DNA of 45,791 nt from Trachelipus rathkii. Lineage: Eukaryota > Arthropoda > Malacostraca > Isopoda > Trachelipodidae. Position numbers and translations under genes: made by a program. The DNA lies in the NCBI GenBank assembly GCA_015478945.1, contig JABUQX010123981.1:1-45791 (forward strand). Reading direction: 5' to 3'. The notes under the pieces were generated by a model that was not told the origin of the DNA, made no database searches, and was given only the letters and a program-made list of their open reading frames with translations. Below, in pieces: positions 40,791-45,791 of the stretch (positions are counted from its first letter, which is position 1; every line of letters starts with the position of its first letter).

Positions 40791-41013
40791 TACGTTTTGG
40801 TGATGAAAAAAAAATATATCTCAAAACTACAATAGCTACAGCGAATCCTGGTAAAATTTAGTAAGGAAAATGTAAAAAAAAAAAAAAAAATATTTGTTAA
40901 TAAATATAGTATATGAAGGAGACAAGCCTTATAAGACCTTTTATAGTTACTCGTTAAAAATAAATAGACTTTCTAAGTAATAGTTTTTGTTTTGTTTTTT
41001 TAATTCATTTTAA

Positions 41014-41225
41014 GGGTATACCGCACCGATGCAGGAGTCGGGGTCTCTGGACTTCCGGGGACTACGGGGTAGGACTATTTTCCCCCTCCGGGAGGGTCTC
41101 CGGACCCCGCTCTTTGGTATATTTGTGTGTCGCGGGGTTCCTCCGCCCCTCCCCTACGGAGTTATGGAAAACCCCCCACCCTGTTGTTCCCCGTTCGCCT
41201 CGAGGCCCCCCCTACATGCCGTGTA
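41014..41225. other. G+C-rich core of the inverted-repeat element
   Basis: An island of about 63% G+C (76 of 120 bases in 41041-41160) inside an otherwise A+T-rich element and flank. It contains several self-complementary patches such as CTCCGGGAG and TCCGGA. The edges are abrupt. It may be a captured fragment or a structured part of the element. Confidence 0.75.
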
Positions 41226-41255
41226 ATACCTTTACAAATAATCATATATATAATT

Positions 41256-41309
41256 TTCGCCCCTAGAACAGGTAAAAAAAAAAAAAAAATTCATTTCGAC
41301 CCTAGAACA
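41256..41309 (+). repeat. Short direct repeat inside the element
   Basis: TTCGCCCCTAGAACA (41256-41270) recurs as TTCGACCCTAGAACA (41295-41309), 39 bases apart with a run of about 16 A between them. It could be a small internal duplication. Confidence 0.7.
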
Positions 41310-41319
41310 TCTATTTTAT

Positions 41320-41398
41320 GTTATCATAGATGCTACCTGTGAAATTTTTTTTGATCCGAGCTCCCCGTTCCGTGTGGGTGTTAAGTTATTTTTGGTCC
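41320..41398 (-). repeat. Right terminal inverted repeat
   Basis: Reverse-complement partner of the left terminal repeat, with GGATCAAAAAAAATTTC where the left end has one more A and two more bases. It ends GGTCC directly against the (TA)n array. Confidence 0.85.
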
Positions 41399-41460
41399 AT
41401 ATATATATATATATTATATAATATATATATATATATATATTAATATATATATATATATAA

Positions 41461-41505
<45 letters not shown>

Positions 41506-41535
41506 TTATATATATATATATATTATATATATATC
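41399..41535. repeat. (TA)n tract right of the inverted-repeat element
   Basis: About 135 bases of (TA)n with slips. It is the apparent continuation of the array at 40479-40708. Confidence 0.95.
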
Positions 41536-41549
41536 TCAGGCTTGGGTTC

Positions 41550-41571
41550 AAGTACAAGTTAGCTTGTACTT
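41550..41571. repeat. Perfect 9-bp hairpin
   Basis: AAGTACAAG and CTTGTACTT flank a TTAG loop, just beyond the TA array. It could form a stem-loop. No function is evident. Confidence 0.85.
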
Positions 41572-41601
41572 TTGGGACTTAAAGTTACCATATATACTAC
41601 T

Positions 41602-41713
41602 TGTCCCAAAATTAGCGGCAACTCGCTGCTCAATATGAAACGTTAACAGGTTTACAGAAATTACCATGAACGCTGTGTGACTTTATTATGCAAATAACAT
41701 AGTATTTGGGACA
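41602..41713. repeat. Spaced 9-bp inverted repeat
   Basis: TGTCCCAAA (41602-41610) and TTTGGGACA (41705-41713) are perfect complements 94 bases apart. A further TTTTGGGAC lies at about 41570-41578. It may be chance or part of another decayed element. Confidence 0.6.
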
Positions 41714-41740
41714 CATTTTACAGTGGTAAGATTGTCGAGG

Positions 41741-41789
41741 GGTCCCAGGAAATCCCCTGGGGGCCTTTGAATGGGCCCTGTAGTGGACC
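41741..41789. repeat. Two adjacent G+C-rich hairpins inside an outer pair
   Basis: Arms CCCAGG/CCTGGG (41744-41749, 41756-41761) and GGGCC/GGCCC (41761-41765, 41774-41778) lie side by side. GGTCC (41741-41745) and GGACC (41785-41789) could pair around them, overlapping the first stem by two bases. The result resembles a three-way junction. Confidence 0.65.
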
Positions 41790-43880
41790 GATTTGCGTTT
41801 CAGTTAATCCAACGTTGAGGACGCTTATCGCGGTTAGTAAGGGTTTATTCTGAGTTGTATGTGGATTTGGATAGTTACTTAGAGAAGAGAGAGGAGAGAA
41901 TATATATTATTAATTAAATTACTATTCAAGTGATGGCGCACCTTCTGGGACGGATGGACGGCTTGTAGCTACCGTACGTGAGCTATAATTGTCTACTCTA
42001 AAATGAAAGAAATTGCACCTTAAGTTAAATAATGTCCATCTTCACTTAAGGATAAATCTGATCCAAACGCGAAGCACGACCTTTTAAGTCCAGCAAGCGC
42101 CTGTAAGGGTTTCTGGTAGAAGTTGGTTGCAAGCTGTCGCAACCTATCGTTATCTAAACATGTCCCTTAATTTAACATAATTCAATTGGGTTTAGGTAGG
42201 AATTTAGTATGCTGGCCAATTATCCAATAATGTCCTGATTATTTGGACCCGTCGATCATAGGTATATGTTTCGGTATTAATGACATAACATTATTTCTAG
42301 CCTTTATAAGTAGATGCTTTACTTGCGATGGTCATGTCATTAAGGTATAATTTAGTAACGAATTACCTATTTAAAGTAAGTTATGTTGAAGTTTAGTAGC
42401 GCAATATAATTTAACTAGATATTAATACAGATGATCATTTAAAGATGGTAACCCTGCGATTAGTACTAGTGCAGCGGTTAGGTGATTGAAAACAACATCT
42501 GGAACGTGATGCAAGATCTTTAAACTATGAGTTACGTAAATTATGTTTCCAGCGAAAGCGTTTGAAAACGTATTGTATTAATTACTACACACTCGAGTCT
42601 AAAATGTACCTGCTCATGTCAAAGCTTAGTAATTTATATATGTTAGAAGAGTGCCTTAAGGCATATGTGTATTGATAACGTTGAGTTTATACTATACGGC
42701 TCAAACGCTTATTACTCTCTTAAAATAAACGGTATTCAATAACGCCAGTTTCGTATGGCGTTCGTGGCCACTGCATGGCCCGGCTCACATCATGCCGGTG
42801 CTCCTGGTGTCGGTGTGTGTCCGATCCAAGACCCGTTGCAAATGGTTGTGGCGTTCTAGAATCAAAACCGTCGACTAGCGAGTTTCACAGCACCCGTACC
42901 TATTCGGCATGGAGTGGTGATAATCTGTGTACGACTCTTTAATTCACATGTTAGTACGACGGCGCAGTCCTTTCCCATGGTTGTAGTGGATAGATAATAT
43001 TACTTACCTCAATGGACCACTTTCATAATCCCAGCGGTGTCCTCCCCCATAACTTTACCCCATCGCTAAAGCTGGAGTTACATGTTTGTCCTTAACCTTA
43101 ATTATAGCCATGACGGACCCTATACAACCCCATATTACATGCGTTGTCATATTCTGTGTCCCTCATGCTATTTATTTGCATAATAGTTTACACAGCGTTC
43201 CTGGTCCTTTCTTGTATACCTGTTTACTCATATGAGATAGTGGAGTCGTTTAATTTTACGAGTTAGTATATTAGTACACTAACAGCGAGCCATTAACCAA
43301 AAACGTGTTAAATTTTCAACATTTTAAATTATTTATTAAGCCCGACTAGTTTTTCGGGTAAGATCAAAACGTATAAACTATCGATACAATATATGATTAA
43401 AATTTAAAAACTAAAATATATTGTATAAATTAATTAAAAGTGGTAAAATAATAATATAAATAAATTAATGATTTAATAAATATATGAGGTTAAGAGTTCA
43501 TGATTTAAACAAACCTCCACTTCGGTAATTAAAGATCTGTTAAAATACTAAGAATTTCTTTAAGGTCGGTTGAGATGCCAAATTGTACAAGGATTCTTAA
43601 CAACTGAAGATCGGTTCTCAAGTTGTGGGCTAATATTTCAAAATATTCGTATCCTGTATTATGGGTGCCGTTTTCCTGAAGAGAAGTGACATTTATAGCG
43701 AATAGGGGGGATTGATGTAAAGTGGTCTCATAGAGTTCTAAATGAAATTACCTTTATGCTCAGCAATACGTGTGGAAATGCTTCGTATTGTCCCTTTCTA
43801 TGTAAGTGGATCGCAGTTACCGCACTTTGTAATGTAAAATTATAAATGTATTATAATTTAAGAGGGTTGCCAAAACCCAG

Positions 43881-44964
43881 TTTTTTTTTTAAAAAAAATA
43901 AATAAATAAAAACCATTGATTTTAAAAAAAAATGTTTTTTTTTGTCTTAATGGGTTTTCTTTGGCTTTTGATGTTATTTTTATTTAATTAAGGATTCTAA
44001 GTTCTAGGTACCATCACTATTTAATATTTTAATCACTTTTAATCTTAATTCAATCAAATATTATATACTTAGCTTAAAATTTACACTTGATCTTAATTAA
44101 ACTAATAGGCCTATACAAACAACTCCACCAGTGTATCCCGAAATAGAGCCAATCTACTCAAATCCATCTGCCAAAATCGCTTAAGAATTTTTTTTTGGCA
44201 AAGGGGACTCTATACTAAAATAATTCTTTAGTATAGGTATTTTGAAGAAAAAGCATGCTTTACTTCAAGACCTAATTTTTTTTTATATATATATATATAA
44301 AAAAAAATATATATATATTTAAACTTATCCCCCCCCCTCCTTTGTCTTCCCAATTTTATGATTTGGTTAGTAACGCCATCGCCTAATGTTTCCCCATCTC
44401 CCCATCCTTTTGCTATCAGGAAAAACCCCTACAAAAAGTTTCCAGATTTCACCTGTTTTTACAATCACGATTTTTAGTATTACTTTCTCTGTTTTTTTTC
44501 CACAAATTTCACATCTCTCAGCATCCAAACTTATATATTGATTTTTTTTTTAAACTCTTTAAAAAAGTTACTATTCACAGAATTTTATTAACCTCCGCTT
44601 TCAAGTTAGCATCTTCTTATCATTTTTGGAACACCCCCGACTTCGGGATAAAATCTCTCCCTCTCTTCCCCTCCCCCTTCTTTTCCCCTCCATTTACACC
44701 AACCAAATCATCCACGAGATTTCAATTTTTTGAAAAATTTTTGATGTCGATCTTCTTCTGAATTTCTAATACTCTATTTTTTATAAAGAATTCCTCTGGT
44801 AAGATATTTTACTTTTTTTAAGTCTAAATATCTTTTAATTTAATTTTTTAGATCTAAATAAAATTTCCCTTTTTTGGTTTTTTACAAAAGAGCATGTTTA
44901 TTTATTTAAATTTATATTTTTTTAATATAAAAAAAATATTTTTTTAAAAAAAAAAAAAAAAATA

Positions 44965-44967
<3 letters not shown>
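43881..44967. other. Homopolymer-rich, partly pyrimidine-rich stretch
   Basis: It contains T10 followed by A8 (43881-43898), a TA tract at 44284-44319, nine C at 44329-44337, and a T/C-rich segment at about 44330-44720. No frame of interest and no repeat family recognised. Confidence 0.5.

Positions 44968-45003
<36 letters not shown>
44968..45003 (+). repeat. Poly(A) run of 36
   Basis: Thirty-six A, preceded by A-rich sequence from about 44946. A run like this can be the tail of a retrotransposed copy on the + strand, but I see no recognisable body upstream and no clear target duplication. Confidence 0.9.
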
Positions 45004-45007
<4 letters not shown>

Positions 45008-45120
45008 CCTGGACCTGAAGCCTAGGCCCCAGAGACTAGTTTTGTTTTTTTTTTATTTTTATTTTTAGCCATGGTGGAAAAATTAAAATACCTGCTAGAA
45101 TAGGGAAGTGGAAAAATTTA

Positions 45121-45385
45121 TTTATTATTATTATTATTATTTTTACTAAGAATGAGGAGATTTTGAAAAGTGTCTATTACTATTTATATTATTATTATTA
45201 TTATTTTTTATTAAGAATGAGGATGTTTTTGAAAAAATTTATTGATTTTTATTATTATTATTTTTACTAAGAATGAGGAGACTTTGAAAAGTGATTATTA
45301 CTATTAATATTATTATTATTATTATTTTTTATTAAGAATGAGGATGTTTTTGAAAAAAAAAGTTATTATTATTATTAAAATTATT
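45121..45385 (+). repeat. Dimeric tandem repeat, 121-bp period
   Basis: The motif AAGAATGAGGA starts at 45148, 45213, 45269 and 45334, with spacings of 65, 56 and 65. The first and third copies share GAGGAG-TTTGAAAAGTG and the second and fourth share GAGGATGTTTTTGAAAAA, so the array is A-B-A-B with a 121-bp dimer. Each monomer is preceded by an (ATT)n tract. Two dimers are visible. Confidence 0.9.
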
Positions 45386-45600
45386 AGTATTATTTATTTA
45401 TAGTTCACTAAAATTTATTTTTTTTACACTTTCAAATAGGTCTAAAAACCTTATTTGAAAGTGAGCTCCCGGATGAAGGCGCCCCGCTCTCTAAGAAAAA
45501 TTTTTTTTCTGGGTGCTACTTCATGTAGAGATTTTAAAAATTTGTTGTTTTGGCAACAACCAATATCCAAGCTTTTTTTTTGGATCTTTATATTTTTTTT
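45386..45600. other. Spacer between the two tandem arrays
   Basis: Holds the inverted repeat at 45427-45463 and a short G+C-richer patch near 45464-45492. A 74-codon + frame (45455-45679) runs into the next array and is Phe-rich because of T runs, so I do not call it a gene. Confidence 0.5.
45427..45463. repeat. 14-bp inverted repeat with short loop
   Basis: CACTTTCAAATAGG and CCTTATTTGAAAGTG are complementary apart from one extra T and flank an 8-base loop. It lies between the two tandem arrays. It may be a hairpin, or the ends of a small deleted element. Confidence 0.85.
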
Positions 45601-45791
45601 TCTCTTGTGGAACATTGTATTTTTAAGGAAATGTTTTGTAGTTTACTCTCCGGTATTTTTGAGAGGATGTTCTGACTGAAATTTTTTTAGTTATCTCCGG
45701 TATTTTTGAGAGATACGTTCTGAATACATTTAAGTTTTACTCTCCGGTATTTTTGAGAGGATGTTCTGAATGCAATTTTTTTTAGTTTTCT
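45601..45791 (+). repeat. 47-bp tandem repeat, cut by the window edge
   Basis: CTCCGGTATTTTTGAGAG recurs at 45648, 45695 (slightly changed at the end) and 45742, each 47 bases apart and followed by TTCTGA. A more diverged unit sharing GTATTTTT and an ATGTTnT-like part precedes them from about 45601. The array probably continues past 45791. Confidence 0.9.

Larger units (their letters stand above)
40709..41398. mobile_element. Non-autonomous inverted-repeat DNA element in a (TA)n array
   Basis: About 690 bases bounded by imperfect inverted repeats of roughly 80 bases and embedded in a (TA)n array, as expected for a MITE-like element that targets TA. The left end begins GGTAAAAGTTACTTAACCC and the right end, read on the - strand, begins GGACCAAAAATAACTTAAC. 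Both continue through CACACGGAACGGG and AGCTCGGATC into a poly(A) stretch and ACAGGTAGC. Differences between the ends are mostly single-base indels. The middle has no transposase: the two small + frames (41029-41226, 41127-41342) are low-complexity products of the G+C-rich core. The TA flanks hide any target duplication. The superfamily is not determined, and Tc1/mariner-like elements are one group known to insert at TA. Confidence 0.8.
41536..43880. other. Gene-less stretch with small hairpins
   Basis: More balanced in composition than the sequence around it, but without a supportable gene. It contains the hairpins at 41550-41571 and 41741-41789. It also contains a G+C-richer patch near 42740-42860, where a 34-codon + frame (42755-42859) and short self-complementary arms occur. 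Several open stretches of 27-59 codons exist and are within chance for this composition. Confidence 0.5.

Noticed and set aside
41029..41342. Small Pro/Arg-rich frames inside the inverted-repeat element as a transposase remnant
   Set aside because: They are translations of a G+C-rich low-complexity core, and no catalytic motif is visible.
42755..42859. 34-codon + frame in a G+C-richer patch, with MAFVATAW at its start
   Set aside because: Too short to distinguish from chance. A stop lies just upstream, and no splice signals or homologue were recognised.
43060..43245. Overlapping protein-like readings in two + frames (up to about 59 codons)
   Set aside because: At this composition many open stretches of that length are expected in 45 kb, and two competing frames both looking plausible shows how weak the impression is.
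2779..45385. CRISPR array
   Set aside because: The tandem repeats seen are directly adjacent units or microsatellites without unique spacers of constant length, and there are no cas genes.

Overview
The window looks like non-coding, A+T-rich nuclear DNA of a eukaryote. I see no bacterial gene order, no rRNA or tRNA I can defend, no known protein family, no CRISPR array and no phage module. The eukaryotic signs are a high density of microsatellites ((TA)n, (TTA)n, GATA, AG, homopolymers), an inverted-repeat DNA element sitting in a (TA)n tract, a dimeric 121-bp tandem repeat and a 47-bp tandem repeat. CpG does not look depleted in the 8-12 kb and 23-31 kb parts, which argues weakly against a heavily CpG-methylated host. 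I cannot name the organism.

Layout. From 1 to about 15 kb the + strand carries far more C than G (for example 53 C against 10 G in 9061-9240), with simple A+T tracts at 2.78-2.93, 4.29-4.43 and 7.26 kb. From 15 to 22 kb the sequence is very A+T-rich, with long (TA)-type blocks at 17.35-17.55 and 18.49-18.71 kb. From about 22.1 to 31.1 kb, and more weakly to 38 kb, the bias flips to G over C (71 G against 9 C in 35341-35580). Most of the modest open frames follow this bias: they lie mainly on + in the left part and on - in the right part, on whichever strand is poor in stop codons, so most of them are by-products of composition.

Two places deserve attention as possible genes. On the - strand from 28952 down to 27354, one frame of about 533 codons has a single in-frame stop (TAA at 28278-28280), while by my hand count the other two - frames hold about 21 and 27 stops over the same bases. 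This is the best statistical evidence for coding in the window, although the predicted protein (Leu/Ser/Arg/His-rich) is not recognisable. On the - strand at 37946-38233 a 95-residue Ser/Pro-rich frame follows a short upstream region with two palindromic motifs of the bZIP and CCAAT kinds.

The right end is repeat country. A roughly 690-bp non-autonomous element (40709-41398) with imperfect ~80-bp terminal inverted repeats and a G+C-rich core interrupts a (TA)n tract. It is followed by a cluster of small hairpins (41.55-41.79 kb), a 36-base poly(A) run (44968-45003), the 121-bp dimer array (45121-45385), a 14-bp inverted repeat, and the 47-bp array that runs off the window edge. No genes can be joined into a pathway here. 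The uneven (TA)n tracts and the lack of clear genes are also what a poorly polished long-read contig could show, so read support should be checked before any biology is built on this sequence.
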